Shown in pieces: positions 20,201 through 28,342 of a stretch of DNA of 64,000 nucleotides. This DNA is from Nocardiopsis sp. N85 (GTDB lineage: Bacteria > Actinomycetota > Actinomycetes > Streptosporangiales > Streptosporangiaceae), in contig NZ_JARBUT010000009.1 of assembly GCF_028882275.1 (NCBI RefSeq), positions 124,001 to 188,000 on the forward strand. The letters are read 5' to 3'. The position numbers and the translations under genes are program-made. Within the stretch, counting starts at the first letter, position 1. The number at the start of each line of letters is the position of its first letter. The notes under the pieces were generated by a model. It had not been told where the DNA came from. It made no database searches and saw only the letters and a list, made by a program, of their open reading frames with translations.

Positions 20201-20731
20201 ATGACCTCGGAACATTCCCCCGAAGACCTGCTCCGGATCACCCTCGCCCTCGTCGCCACCCGCCCCCTGGCGGGCGCCTGGCCGGAGGAACTGCACTCCC
20301 TGGAGCAACTCTCGGAGATCCTGCCCGGAGCCGAGGACACCACGGCGACCGACGTCGCCGACGTGCGCGCCCTGCGCGACCGACTGACCCCGCTCGTCTT
20401 GTCGCCGGACCCGGACGCGGCCCCCGCGGAGCTGTCCGCGCTGGCCGAGGAGTTCGGCCTCAGGCCGACGGTCGACTCCGTCGGCGGCCCGATCCGTCAT
20501 GTGAGCCCCGACCCGCGCCCGGTGGCCCGCGCCGCCGAGGTCCTGGTGCCGGGCGTCATGCTCGCCTGGGCGGCCGGCCTGACCTCGCGCGTGCGCGCCT
20601 GCGGCGCCGACGACTGCGAGACCCCGTTCCTGGACTCCTCGCACCGCGCGAACCGGCACTACTGCTCCCCCCGGTGCTCCACCCGCATGCGGGTGCGCCG
20701 ACACCGCGAGCGGCCCCCGGGGGCCGCCTGA
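20201..20731 (+). CDS. CGNR zinc-finger regulator (ABATE domain)
   Basis: A 176-residue protein with the C-terminal zinc finger RACGADDCETPFLDSS...YCSPRCSTRMRVRRHRER. The cysteine pattern CxxxxC...CxxxC and the basic tail match the CGNR family of putative stress-responsive transcription regulators. The N-terminal 130 residues form the usual helical ABATE-like domain. It starts at ATG 20201 directly after GGGGGA. It diverges from an MFS exporter gene across a perfect inverted repeat and probably regulates it and itself. Confidence 0.82.
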   Translation: MTSEHSPEDLLRITLALVATRPLAGAWPEELHSLEQLSEILPGAEDTTATDVADVRALRDRLTPLVLSPDPDAAPAELSALAEEFGLRPTVDSVGGPIRHVSPDPRPVARAAEVLVPGVMLAWAAGLTSRVRACGADDCETPFLDSSHRANRHYCSPRCSTRMRVRRHRERPPGAA

Positions 20732-20869
20732 GATCCGCTCCGGCCCGCGGGCCGGAGTCGAAGAGGGTCTTTGTGCGACTCGCCGAACATCACAACGAGT
20801 CATGGGTCATGACTTTCGGTAGTTTCCGCTTGTCAGGACCGCGCACAGGTGTGACCCGGAGGAATGGAC

Positions 20870-21478
20870 ATGCAGCGCTCCACCCCGCACTCCCGGCGCC
20901 GGAGGCCACGTCCCCGCCCGCGCGTCCGCCTGCGCCGTCGCGGCCTGTACGACATCGGGGCCGCGCTGACCCGGGTCGGCGTCGGCTGGGTGTTCGCCGA
21001 TCACGGCCTGGCACTGCGCGGCCGGGAGAGCCCGTTGGCGACGCACCTGACCGAAGCCGGAACGCCCCTGCCCGGTTTCCTCGTCCCCCTCCTGCCCGCG
21101 CTCATCGTGGCCGCCTCCCTGTCCTTCGCCGTGGGCCTGCTCACATGGACCGCGGGCCCCCTCCTCGCCCTCTGCGCGCTCCTCGGGGCCCTCGCCCCGG
21201 GGTCGCCGAACCTGTCCCCGTTCGACTCCTTGCCGGTGACGGTGCTGGTCACAGCGGTGTGCCTGCTCATGGCCGTCAACGGCGGACGCTGGTCCTGGGA
21301 CCACCTCGTCCTGGCGCCCGAGGCCCCCGAGCGGCCCGAGCACCTCGGGAGGCGCCGCCGTCACCCGAACGTCACGTCGGGGAAACCTCCCGCCATTTCC
21401 ACTCGTCGCCCCGAACACGCTCCTCCACTGCTCTATCCTGTGGGTCAGGCCGCGGTACGACGGCCGTATCAACTGTGA
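20870..21478 (+). CDS. DoxX-like four-helix membrane protein
   Basis: A 202-residue protein. After a strongly basic N-terminus (RRRRPRPRPRVRLRRR) come four hydrophobic segments: GAALTRVGVGWVFADHGLAL, LVPLLPALIVAASLSFAVGLL, PLLALCALLGAL and VTVLVTAVCLLMAVNG. The membrane pattern, with a GxGWVFxxHG motif in TM1, fits the DoxX/DoxD-like family (quinone- or thiosulfate-linked in some bacteria; function here unknown). The ATG at 20870 has GGAGGA six bases upstream; an ATG at 20864 abuts that site and is less likely. The last 50 residues look disordered. Confidence 0.6.
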   Translation: MQRSTPHSRRRRPRPRPRVRLRRRGLYDIGAALTRVGVGWVFADHGLALRGRESPLATHLTEAGTPLPGFLVPLLPALIVAASLSFAVGLLTWTAGPLLALCALLGALAPGSPNLSPFDSLPVTVLVTAVCLLMAVNGGRWSWDHLVLAPEAPERPEHLGRRRRHPNVTSGKPPAISTRRPEHAPPLLYPVGQAAVRRPYQL

Positions 21479-21556
21479 CGCGGCCCCTTCCGGCTCCTCC
21501 TTCACGGCCTTCGGGCCCGCGTCCGTCGCCAGCATGGATTCGGTGGGGGGAACACC

Positions 21557-22213
21557 ATGTCCGTCGTAGGTTCCGGCCCGACCTCTGACGGGTCCGTGGC
21601 CAAACTGATCGAGATCGCCGAGAAGCCCACGCTGGGCCGGCGCCTGATCAGCTGGGCCTCACGACCCCCGGGACGGCTCTACATCCCCGCCTGCGCGGCG
21701 GTGGCCCTGATCATCCTCTTCGAGGACAGCGTCCCCTCCGGCCACCTTCCCTCCTTCATCGTGGGCCTCGCCGGTGGCCTGCTGCTGGCGGGGATGGGCG
21801 CGCTGCGGCTGGGCATCGCCCTGGCCGTCGCCCGGCCGATGATCCGCCACTACTGGCTGCGGTGGATCTCCGCTCCGCTCATCGCCGCCCTGGCCATCGG
21901 GATCTCGGCGGCCGACGTTCCGCTGAGCGCCCGGGTGCAGGCCTCCGCCGAGGACCTGCTGGACCTGCGGGAACGGGCCGACGAGTCCACCACGATCCCC
22001 CTCAACGGGGAGCGGGCCGGGATGTACGCGCTGCGCAGCATCACCATGGCCGACGAGGTCGTCCACTACGAGGTGCAGGGTGCCGGCCTGTGGGGTCGCG
22101 CCGGGTTGGCGCACAGCGCCGACGAGATCCCCGAGGGCGTGTTCGTCCCCGGTCAGGGCGCGCGCATCTACGAGCACGTCACCGACGACTGGTACGTGTG
22201 GGTCGAGCACTAA
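21557..22213 (+). CDS. Membrane protein of unknown function, 218 aa
   Basis: It starts at ATG 21557 with GGGGGGAA upstream. Hydrophobic segments lie at about residues 44-60 (YIPACAAVALIILFE), 65-95 (FIVGLAGGLLLAGMGALRLGIALAVA) and 104-122 (WISAPLIAALAIGISAAD). A roughly 95-residue C-terminal domain follows that is probably extracytoplasmic (RVQASAEDLLDLRERAD...YVWVEH). The family is not recognised. The C-terminal part has the look of a conserved actinobacterial extracellular domain without cysteines. Confidence 0.7.
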   Translation: MSVVGSGPTSDGSVAKLIEIAEKPTLGRRLISWASRPPGRLYIPACAAVALIILFEDSVPSGHLPSFIVGLAGGLLLAGMGALRLGIALAVARPMIRHYWLRWISAPLIAALAIGISAADVPLSARVQASAEDLLDLRERADESTTIPLNGERAGMYALRSITMADEVVHYEVQGAGLWGRAGLAHSADEIPEGVFVPGQGARIYEHVTDDWYVWVEH

Positions 22214-22453
22214 GGCGTGTTCCGCCTCGCGGCCTCCAGGCCGCTCGTGTCACTCGGCGCGAGAGCCGAACCGAACGAAGGCATCCGCCGAACACGCCCC
22301 AGGGGCCACGATCCGATCACGGGCCGGGTTCGGAAGGCGCGTCGCCTCCGGCCCGGCCCTCGTCGTTCTCCGGACCCCGCCGTCCCTTTGCCCGCTCATG
22401 CGCTTCTCCAACACGGCTCTCACCTTGGCCGTGTAGACCTGGGGTCACCCCCC

Positions 22454-22478
22454 GGAGGGGATCCCCCTGATCCCCTCC
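22454..22478 (+). terminator. Hairpin between 21.6-kb gene and small ORF
   Basis: Perfect stem GGAGGGGATC / GATCCCCTCC with a 5-nt loop. It is 240 bases beyond the stop at 22213 and 27 bases before the ATG at 22505. It could terminate the first gene or be a structured leader for the second. Confidence 0.5.
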
Positions 22479-22504
22479 TCGCAGCCTTTCCGAGAAGAGG
22501 ATTC

Positions 22505-22696
22505 ATGCGCGAGTTCACGCTCACCCTCCACCTGCGGATCCATGACTCGATCACCGCCCTGCGGCGCGCCCACGCCCGCGGTGACGACGACCTGGCCACC
22601 TGCCAGGCGGGAGAGGTCGAGGACCTGGTGGAACTCGCCGCCCGCAACGGCATCGACCTCGGCGCGGGCTACGCGGACCTCTACGTCCGGGGCTGA
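22505..22696 (+). CDS. Small hypothetical protein, 63 aa
   Basis: Begins MREFTLTLHLRIHDSITALRRAHARG, with AAGAGGA four to five bases upstream. It is mixed alpha/beta, acidic and soluble. High third-position G/C and the terminator immediately after its stop support a real gene. Function unknown. Confidence 0.65.
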   Translation: MREFTLTLHLRIHDSITALRRAHARGDDDLATCQAGEVEDLVELAARNGIDLGAGYADLYVRG

Positions 22697-22709
22697 CACC
22701 GGACGGCGA

Positions 22710-22742
22710 AGGGCCCCGCGGCCGTCGTGGTCGCGGGGCCCT
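22710..22742. terminator. Bidirectional terminator
   Basis: Perfect 11-bp stem AGGGCCCCGCG / CGCGGGGCCCT, with CC/GG pairing continuing into the loop. It lies between the convergent stops at 22696 and 22752. Confidence 0.85.
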
Positions 22743-22751
22743 CACCGGTGA

Positions 22752-24224
22752 TCAGCGGCGGCGGTTCGAACCCCCGCCGTAGCCCTCACCGTTCTCGAAC
22801 TGCCGGCGCATCGCCGCTTCCTGCTGTTCCTGGTACTCCTCGGCCAACTGCTGCTGACGGGAGGCCGCCGACGCGACCGATCCGCGCACCGACTCCAGGC
22901 CCTCGGCCACCTGGGACGCCGACGGGCCCACGGCCGTCCGGCCGCCCGCCGGGCCGTTGCCCAGCACCTGCGGCAACAGCTGGGCGGTGAGCAGCGTCGA
23001 CAACGCCGAGGTGTCCCCCGAGCCCGCCTCCATCTGCACCACCACCGGGCGCGGGGCCCGCTCGGCCAGCGTCGCGCCCACGTCCAGTCGGCGACGGGCC
23101 AGTTCGTACTCCAGCACCGCCCGGTTGTCCCGATAGGCGGTGGCCAGACGCCGCTGGGCCTTGGCCTCGTTCTCGGCGGCGACCAGGTCGGCCCGGCCGC
23201 GCGTCTCGATCTCGTAGCGCACCCGCTGCGCCTCGGTCTCCTGCTCCTGGAGCATCTGGGCGACGTCCTTGCGGGCCTTGTTCAGCGATGCGTTGACCTC
23301 GATGATCTTCGCGTCGCAGACCTTCTTGGACCGCTCGATGTCCATGAGCAGGGTGTCGATGCGCCGCTTGCGGGTCAGCTCCCACTCCTGCTCGTAGGCC
23401 ACCAGCTCCTTGGACACCCGCTCCCGGGTGGCCAGGTGCTGCTGGTACTGGTTGGGCAGCTGCACGTCGGGGATGTTGCAGCCGGTGATGACCACGCCGT
23501 ACTTCTCCAGCTGCTGGTTGAGCAGGCGGCGCATGTCCTCGACGTTGGAACCGCGCAGGTCGTAGGCGGACTCCGTGCGCACCTGACGGCTGCGCTGACG
23601 GATCGCGTCCTGGACCGCGCTGGACAGCACCAGGTCGAAGTTGCTCGCGCCGATGGTCAGCACGAACCGCTGCGGGTCGTCGATGCGGAACTTCAGGAAG
23701 AACTCGATCGACTTCAGCGGCACGTTCTCCCGGGTGGGACAGGCCACGACCGGGGCCGTGTACGGGATCTCCGTGCTGGTGTCCACCACGTAGTCCACGC
23801 GCTTCCACGGGTGCCACAGGTAGTGGCGGCCCGGGGCGATGACGCCCTGCACCTTGCCGTACTTGGTGAGGATGCCCTGGGTGCCGTGCTCGATCTCGAT
23901 GATGGAACCGCGCCACCACCACAGCACCGCGACGATGATCGCGACGATGCCGACGAACAGGGTGGGCACCGCCAGCACCGTGTTCACCAGACCGGTGGCG
24001 GGGCCGCCGACAGCGGCGTTGACGGTCATCATCAACGCCGACGTCAGCGCGAACAGACCGAACCACACCAGGATCATCCACCGCAGGCCGCGGTTGTCCC
24101 GGGGGATGACGACGGGCACCACGGCGCCCTGGTCACCGCCGCGCAGCAGGCCGGCGAGGTCGCCCCAGGAGGCGAGGGACTCCTTGATGCTGGAGCCGCT
24201 CCTGACATTGGCGAGCTGGTTCAT
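22752..24224 (-). CDS. SPFH/band 7 membrane protein B
   Basis: A 490-residue protein. Two hydrophobic segments at about residues 50-66 (WMILVWFGLFALTSALMM) and 82-103 anchor it. An SPFH domain follows (about 110-300: EHGTQGILTKYGKVQGVIAPGRHYLWHPWKRVDYVVDTS...), then a long Ala/Glu/Arg-rich coiled coil (about 250-400), and a Gly/Gln/Arg-rich tail. SPFH proteins such as flotillins, stomatins and HflK/C oligomerise into membrane rings or cages. The ATG directly abuts the upstream stop (TAGATG) and has GGAGGT six bases ahead, so it is translationally coupled to its paralogue. See the neighbouring entry. Confidence 0.85.
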   Translation of the reverse strand: MNQLANVRSGSSIKESLASWGDLAGLLRGGDQGAVVPVVIPRDNRGLRWMILVWFGLFALTSALMMTVNAAVGGPATGLVNTVLAVPTLFVGIVAIIVAVLWWWRGSIIEIEHGTQGILTKYGKVQGVIAPGRHYLWHPWKRVDYVVDTSTEIPYTAPVVACPTRENVPLKSIEFFLKFRIDDPQRFVLTIGASNFDLVLSSAVQDAIRQRSRQVRTESAYDLRGSNVEDMRRLLNQQLEKYGVVITGCNIPDVQLPNQYQQHLATRERVSKELVAYEQEWELTRKRRIDTLLMDIERSKKVCDAKIIEVNASLNKARKDVAQMLQEQETEAQRVRYEIETRGRADLVAAENEAKAQRRLATAYRDNRAVLEYELARRRLDVGATLAERAPRPVVVQMEAGSGDTSALSTLLTAQLLPQVLGNGPAGGRTAVGPSASQVAEGLESVRGSVASAASRQQQLAEEYQEQQEAAMRRQFENGEGYGGGSNRRR

Positions 24225-25985
24225 CTAGCGACCTCCCTCGTGCGGGCCGGGTCCCTGGGACCACGGCGGAGACGGCGGCCCCCCGTAGGGTTCACCGGTG
24301 GGCGGCGGAGCGTCGAACCGCGACTCCTCCGCCGGCGGCTCCATCGTCTCCCGGGCCTCGGCCAACCGCTCGCCGATGGCCTCGTCGGAGACCGACTGGC
24401 GGATCTCCTCCACCGGGTCGCGACCGGGGTCGGCGTCCTCGGTACGGGTCCGCGCCGGTGCGGCGCCGTCCTCGCGCAGCAGGGCGTCGATCTCTTCCTG
24501 GCGCTCGGCGATGCGGGCGTTGATCTCGCCCAGCCGGGAGCGGAGGGCGTGCATGTCCTCCTGGGAGAACAGGGCGGTGTCGGCCTGGCCGATGATCTCC
24601 TGGGCGATGCGCAGGTAGTCGACGCTGGCCGCGTCGCCCGAACCGATCCGCAGCACCTGCGGCAGGCTGTCGGCGACGTCGGCGAGCTTGTCCAGGAGGC
24701 TCTCCCGGAACCGGTAGTTGAGGATCTCCGGGGCCTCGGCCGCGCTGACCGCGCGGATGTCCAAGGCCTGGGCCTGCAACAGGGCGGCGTTGGCGTTGGC
24801 TTCGGACTCGGCCTCGACGAACCGCTGACGGGCCAGGGAGCGAGCCCGGTTGGTCTCGCGCTCCAGGGCGGTGTCCATCTGCGCCTGGTACTGGGCGATG
24901 TCGGCCTGGATCGCCGACAGCGTCTCGTTGAGGGTGGCGAGTTCCTTGTTCAGGTCACCCTCGTTCTGCTCCTTGCGCAGTTGCAGCTCGTACTCGAACG
25001 TGTAGGCGTCCTTGGCGACCCGCACCATCTCCGGGGCCGCCAGGTCCATCCGGTACTCCTGGTTGGAGGGCTCGGCGTGGGTGATGTTGGCGCTGGTCAG
25101 CACGACGATGTCGCTGAACTGACGGTTGAGCTGGTTCAACAGGGTCTGGGTGCTCTCGCCGACCAGGTCGTAGATCGCCGAGGCCTCCTGCTCGTAGATG
25201 AGGCTGCGGGTGGTCTCGCTGATCGCGTTGTTGAGCTTCTCCTGGAAGCCGTGCACACCGCCCAGCGTGTAGACGAACCCCTCCGGGTTCTTGATCTTGA
25301 ACTGGACGAACAGATCCACCGAGGCCTGCACACCGCTCTTGGTGGGGGCCGATCGGATGGGCGCGTTGAAGGGGTACTCGCGCACCACGTTGACGATGTA
25401 GGAGACGCGCTTCCAGGGGTTGAACAGGGTCACCAGACCGGGCGGGTAGATGCGCTCCATCCGACCGAAGTGGGTGACGATGGCGACGCAGCCCTCCGGA
25501 ACCATGACCATGCCCTGCCGCCACCACATGAACGCGGTGATGGCGAAGGTGATGATCCAGTAGTGGACCCCGAAGAACGGGTTGATGAGCGGGTTGCCGC
25601 CGGCCAGCGACTGCGGGATGAGGACCGCGACCGCGCCGAAGAGGCCCAGTGCGATGAGGGCGACCGCCGGGAGCATCGTGATGAACGTGCGACCGCGCGG
25701 GATGACCATGGGACAGACCACGTGCACGGGACCGCCGGGGCCGCGCTCGTAGCTGCTTCGGTTGATGGCCTCGCCGGCGTTGTTGAGGGAGGCGGTCTTC
25801 TGCTCGATCCGGGTGCCCACGGAACCGCCCTGGTCACGGGCGGCGACGAAGTCGCTCGGGTCGAGTCCACCCCCTTCGGTGACCTGTTGGGAGGTCTGTT
25901 GCAGGACGTCGGTCACGGCCTGCCGCGGATCGCCTCCCTGGGCGACCGCGGCGGCCGCACCGCGCACCGTCTGAGCGAACGACAT
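24225..25985 (-). CDS. SPFH/band 7 membrane protein A
   Basis: A 586-residue paralogue encoded first in a two-gene operon. The N-terminal 85 residues are polar. Two membrane segments follow (about 103-125 MLPAVALIALGLFGAVAVLI; about 137-155 VHYWIITFAITAFMWW), then an SPFH domain (about 160-350: VPEGCVAIVTHFGRMERIYPPGLVTLFNPWKRVSYIVN), a coiled coil (about 330-440), and an acidic Pro/Gly-rich tail (about 500-586). Its PGLV.LFNPWKRV and protein B's PGRHYLWHPWKRV mark the same conserved loop. The ATG at 25985 has GGAG nine bases upstream. Two different coupled SPFH subunits recall HflK-HflC hetero-oligomeric cages, but no FtsH gene is adjacent. Confidence 0.85.
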   Translation of the reverse strand: MSFAQTVRGAAAAVAQGGDPRQAVTDVLQQTSQQVTEGGGLDPSDFVAARDQGGSVGTRIEQKTASLNNAGEAINRSSYERGPGGPVHVVCPMVIPRGRTFITMLPAVALIALGLFGAVAVLIPQSLAGGNPLINPFFGVHYWIITFAITAFMWWRQGMVMVPEGCVAIVTHFGRMERIYPPGLVTLFNPWKRVSYIVNVVREYPFNAPIRSAPTKSGVQASVDLFVQFKIKNPEGFVYTLGGVHGFQEKLNNAISETTRSLIYEQEASAIYDLVGESTQTLLNQLNRQFSDIVVLTSANITHAEPSNQEYRMDLAAPEMVRVAKDAYTFEYELQLRKEQNEGDLNKELATLNETLSAIQADIAQYQAQMDTALERETNRARSLARQRFVEAESEANANAALLQAQALDIRAVSAAEAPEILNYRFRESLLDKLADVADSLPQVLRIGSGDAASVDYLRIAQEIIGQADTALFSQEDMHALRSRLGEINARIAERQEEIDALLREDGAAPARTRTEDADPGRDPVEEIRQSVSDEAIGERLAEARETMEPPAEESRFDAPPPTGEPYGGPPSPPWSQGPGPHEGGR

Positions 25986-26256
25986 GTGCGGGTACTCCTA
26001 GTCGGGAGATGCGGGAACTATCCGCTTCGACGCCGCGTACGGGCGACCGGTTCCAGGTGGGCGGTGATCCTACGCGGGTCGGCGACATAGTGGACGGTTC
26101 CGACCTTGGCATATGTCAGACCCGGAACCCAGGGGGCGAGCCCGGAGCGTGGCCGGACGGTGATCCTCCCGGACCGCACGCGTGCCGGTCGGCAGGGCCG
26201 TCGAACCTGGCGATAACGTCGTTTCCGTACGTACCGAACCGACAAGAGGAGTCCCC

Positions 26257-26553
26257 ATGGCCCCCGTGCCGAGCGCCGTCCTGACCACCGCCGGTCTCAT
26301 CGGCGGTTACGCCGTGGCCCGCACCACCGGGAACCGGCCGCTGGGCGGCGCCGTGCTGGCCGGATTCGGCGCGGCCGCGTTCGAGACCTGGCGGCGCGGT
26401 CCCGGCCTGGGCACCGCGATCGCCCTGACCGGCGTGTACGTGGGGGCGTTCGGGCTGGCCCACCCGCTGGCGAAGAAGGTCGGCTCCTGGCCCGCGGTGC
26501 TGGGCGTGACCGCGGCCACCGCCGCGCTGGCGGTCGCCGCCGAACGCGACTAG
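26257..26553 (+). CDS. Small membrane protein, 98 aa
   Basis: It starts at ATG 26257 with AAGAGGA six bases upstream. It is hydrophobic almost throughout (AVLTTAGLIGGYAVART, LGGAVLAGFGAAAFE, TAIALTGVYVGAFGLAHPLA, AVLGVTAATAALAVAAE), which fits three to four membrane helices separated by short basic loops. Function unknown; it is divergent from the SPFH operon. Confidence 0.7.
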   Translation: MAPVPSAVLTTAGLIGGYAVARTTGNRPLGGAVLAGFGAAAFETWRRGPGLGTAIALTGVYVGAFGLAHPLAKKVGSWPAVLGVTAATAALAVAAERD

Positions 26554-26721
26554 GCACTGTTCAGCGGACCCGCGCTCCGGTGCGTGCTCGGTGCGCCCGG
26601 AGGACGGGGACCGTCGGCACCGCGCTCACGTCCTCGTCGCGCGGAGGTTCGCTCCGGGCCTCGCGGCGACCCCGTGGGCGCCCTCGCGCCCCCGAGGACG
26701 CGAAAGAGCACGCGAAGAACC

Positions 26722-27150
26722 TTAGCCGCCCTGGATGTAGGCCTCCAGCTGGGCCCGGTCGTACTCCAGCCCCCGCACCCGGCTCTTGACGATGTCACCG
26801 ATGCTGACGATGCCCGTCAACCGACCGTCCTCCACGACGGGGACGTGCCGGAACCGGCCGCGGGTCATGGTCTCGCCGATGTCCTCGACGGTGTCGCGCG
26901 GCGCGCAGGTGACGACGTCGACGGTCATGATGGAGGAGACCGGTGCGGCCAACAGGTCGGCGCCCTCGCGCTCCAGCCCGCGCACCACGTCGCGTTCGGA
27001 GACGATGCCGTGCAGACGGTCGCCGTCGGCCACGACGACGGCGCCGATGTTGTGCCGGGCCAGTCGGGTGAGCATGAGTGCCACGGTGTCGTCCGGGGCG
27101 ACGCGCACCACTTCCGATCCCTTGGTCCGGAGGATCGCGGCTATCAGCAT
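26722..27150 (-). CDS. Tandem CBS-domain protein
   Basis: A 142-residue protein consisting of one Bateman module: CBS1 (about 8-62, RVAPDDTVALMLTRLARHNIGAVVVAD...GIVSERDVVRGL) and CBS2 (about 73-130, VTCAPRDTVEDIGETMTRGRFRHVPVVEDGRLTGIVSIGDIV). Stand-alone CBS pairs usually bind adenine nucleotides and regulate partners. This architecture is common in actinobacteria, including hypoxia-linked mycobacterial proteins, but the partner is unknown. The ATG at 27150 has GGAAGGTGG upstream. Confidence 0.88.
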   Translation of the reverse strand: MLIAAILRTKGSEVVRVAPDDTVALMLTRLARHNIGAVVVADGDRLHGIVSERDVVRGLEREGADLLAAPVSSIMTVDVVTCAPRDTVEDIGETMTRGRFRHVPVVEDGRLTGIVSIGDIVKSRVRGLEYDRAQLEAYIQGG

Positions 27151-27261
27151 GGGACCACCTTCCGCCGACGTGTCGCTGTTGAAGGGCTACCCGCCGCCGG
27201 CACCGCCCAACCACCACCGGGTCAGAGGCCTCCGATCCGGTGCCTCCGCCTCCTCCCGGCC

Positions 27262-27448
27262 ATACCGGTGCTCTCCCCCGGGGACGCCGGGCCGCTCCGC
27301 GAACTCTCCGACGGCGCGGCGGGACGGGTCGGCGGCCCGGCGCGCGCGGGGGCGTTCGCGACGCTCGGCGACGGGGTCGCTCCGGGCCCGGGGAGCCGCC
27401 CCGGAGCAGGCCCCGGGCGAGCGCCCCCGGTCCGTGCGAGGCGTTCAC
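27262..27448 (-). pseudogene. Frameshifted copy of the small basic gene at 28343-28654
   Basis: About 105 bp here (27320-27425) match the middle of the 28.4-kb small gene (28440-28545) at roughly 80% by eye. The matching frame is broken by a net one-base difference near 27376. From a GTG at 27448 that overlaps the toxin stop, the frame reads LARGLLRGGSPGPE, corresponding to LARVLARSGSLGPE. After one base the second half continues in another frame as PVAERRERPRARRAADPSRRAV, corresponding to AVAERRERRRARRAADLSRRAV. It is probably a decayed third gene of the VapBC-like operon. The outer limits are approximate. Confidence 0.55.
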
Positions 27449-27897
27449 ACGTGGACCACCACCACCCGTTCGCCCTTGGGGCGGTCGGGCTCCTCGACCA
27501 GCCGGCGCATCTCGACCGGCCGGCGCATGTCGTCGGCGTCACTGGTCAACAGGAGGACGGGACGTTCCCGCCCGAGGGCGGTCTCGGCGACGACCGCGTC
27601 GATCGCACACCGGTGACCGGACAGACCGGTCCGTCCGAGGAGTTCGCCGGAGGCGCGGGCGATCTCCGGCGACACCGGGACCACGGTGACGCGGGACAGA
27701 ACACGGTGGACCTCGGTGTCGCGGGGACCGCCCCGCAGGACCTCGGTGAGCGTGAGCGCGCTGACCACGACGCGGGCACCGCGTTCCAGGGCGACCTGGA
27801 GATGGGCCCTGGCGCGTTCGTGACCGGCGGCGAGTTTCGACAGCCCTTCGCTGTCGAGGACCAGCGTTCCTCCGCCCTTCAGTCGGCGTCCGGCCAC
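27445..27897 (-). CDS. PIN-domain toxin (VapC-like)
   Basis: A 150-residue PIN-fold ribonuclease-type toxin. The acidic active site is readable in order: D in LVLDSEGLSKLAAG (about 16), E in LTLTEVLRGG (about 52), D in CAIDAVVAETAL (about 98) and D in LLTSDADDMRR (about 117). VapC toxins cleave specific RNAs when freed from antitoxin. The GTG start at 27897 lies inside the last codons of the antitoxin gene (19-nt overlap), so the two are coupled. A GGCGGAGGA close to codon 10 hints at a possible internal start. Confidence 0.82.
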   Translation of the reverse strand: MAGRRLKGGGTLVLDSEGLSKLAAGHERARAHLQVALERGARVVVSALTLTEVLRGGPRDTEVHRVLSRVTVVPVSPEIARASGELLGRTGLSGHRCAIDAVVAETALGRERPVLLLTSDADDMRRPVEMRRLVEEPDRPKGERVVVVHV

Positions 27898-28262
27898 AAC
27901 GCCTCCGCCTCCGCCAACGCGGCCTCGTCCACGGGGCCGTGCTCCTCTTCCAGCAGCGCGACGAGTTCGGCCAGCAGGTCCGCTTCCAGGCGCCGGGCGA
28001 CGGCCTCCGTGACATAGCGGCTGAACTCGCCCCGTCCCACGCGGCGCTGAACGGCGGTGGTCAACTCCTCGGGCATCGAGACGCTGATCTTGCGCGCACG
28101 GCCGCCCCTGTCTTCGGCGGTACGGCCTTCCGGAAGCACTTCCTCGAAGGCGTCGAGCAACGCGTCGAGGCGCAGGAGCCGGGGGACGTCACCGGGAGCG
28201 GCGTGCGAGGACGCCAGCGCTCGACGGAGCCGTGCGATCCGTGCGGTGTCTCCGGATTCCAT
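27879..28262 (-). CDS. Ribbon-helix-helix antitoxin (VapB-like)
   Basis: A 127-residue protein. A ribbon-helix-helix segment lies at about residues 58-100: RKISVSMPEELTTAVQRRVGRGEFSRYVTEAVARRLE, with the beta-strand ISVSMP and two helices. An acidic helical C-terminal tail (LLEEEHGPVDEAALAEAEALWPDAD) should wrap around and inhibit the toxin. About 55 extra N-terminal residues precede the RHH, which is unusual for VapB and may indicate a later true start, although no other good start is visible. The ATG at 28262 has AAGG eight bases upstream. An inverted repeat sits just before it. Confidence 0.72.
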   Translation of the reverse strand: MESGDTARIARLRRALASSHAAPGDVPRLLRLDALLDAFEEVLPEGRTAEDRGGRARKISVSMPEELTTAVQRRVGRGEFSRYVTEAVARRLEADLLAELVALLEEEHGPVDEAALAEAEALWPDAD

Positions 28263-28279
28263 GGGTTCGACCTTCACAC

Positions 28280-28311
28280 GAATGATGCCACCGGCGGTGG
28301 CAACATCATTC
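28280..28311. promoter_or_regulatory. Probable operator of the VapBC-like operon
   Basis: Imperfect inverted repeat GAATGATGCCACC ... GGTGGCAACATCATTC (three extra bases in one arm), 18 bases upstream of the antitoxin ATG. RHH antitoxins usually autorepress at such sites. Confidence 0.6.
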
Positions 28312-28342
28312 CCCGACTTCCCACGGATACACCGTGACGATT

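Noticed and set aside
22760..22790. GGTTCGAACCCCCGCC resembling a tRNA T-arm
   Set aside because: It lies inside the 3' end of an SPFH gene and no other tRNA arms can be drawn around it.
23436..26090. Long plus-strand open frame opposite the SPFH pair
   Set aside because: Low-complexity translation rich in Gly, Asp and Val; the minus-strand SPFH genes explain the region.
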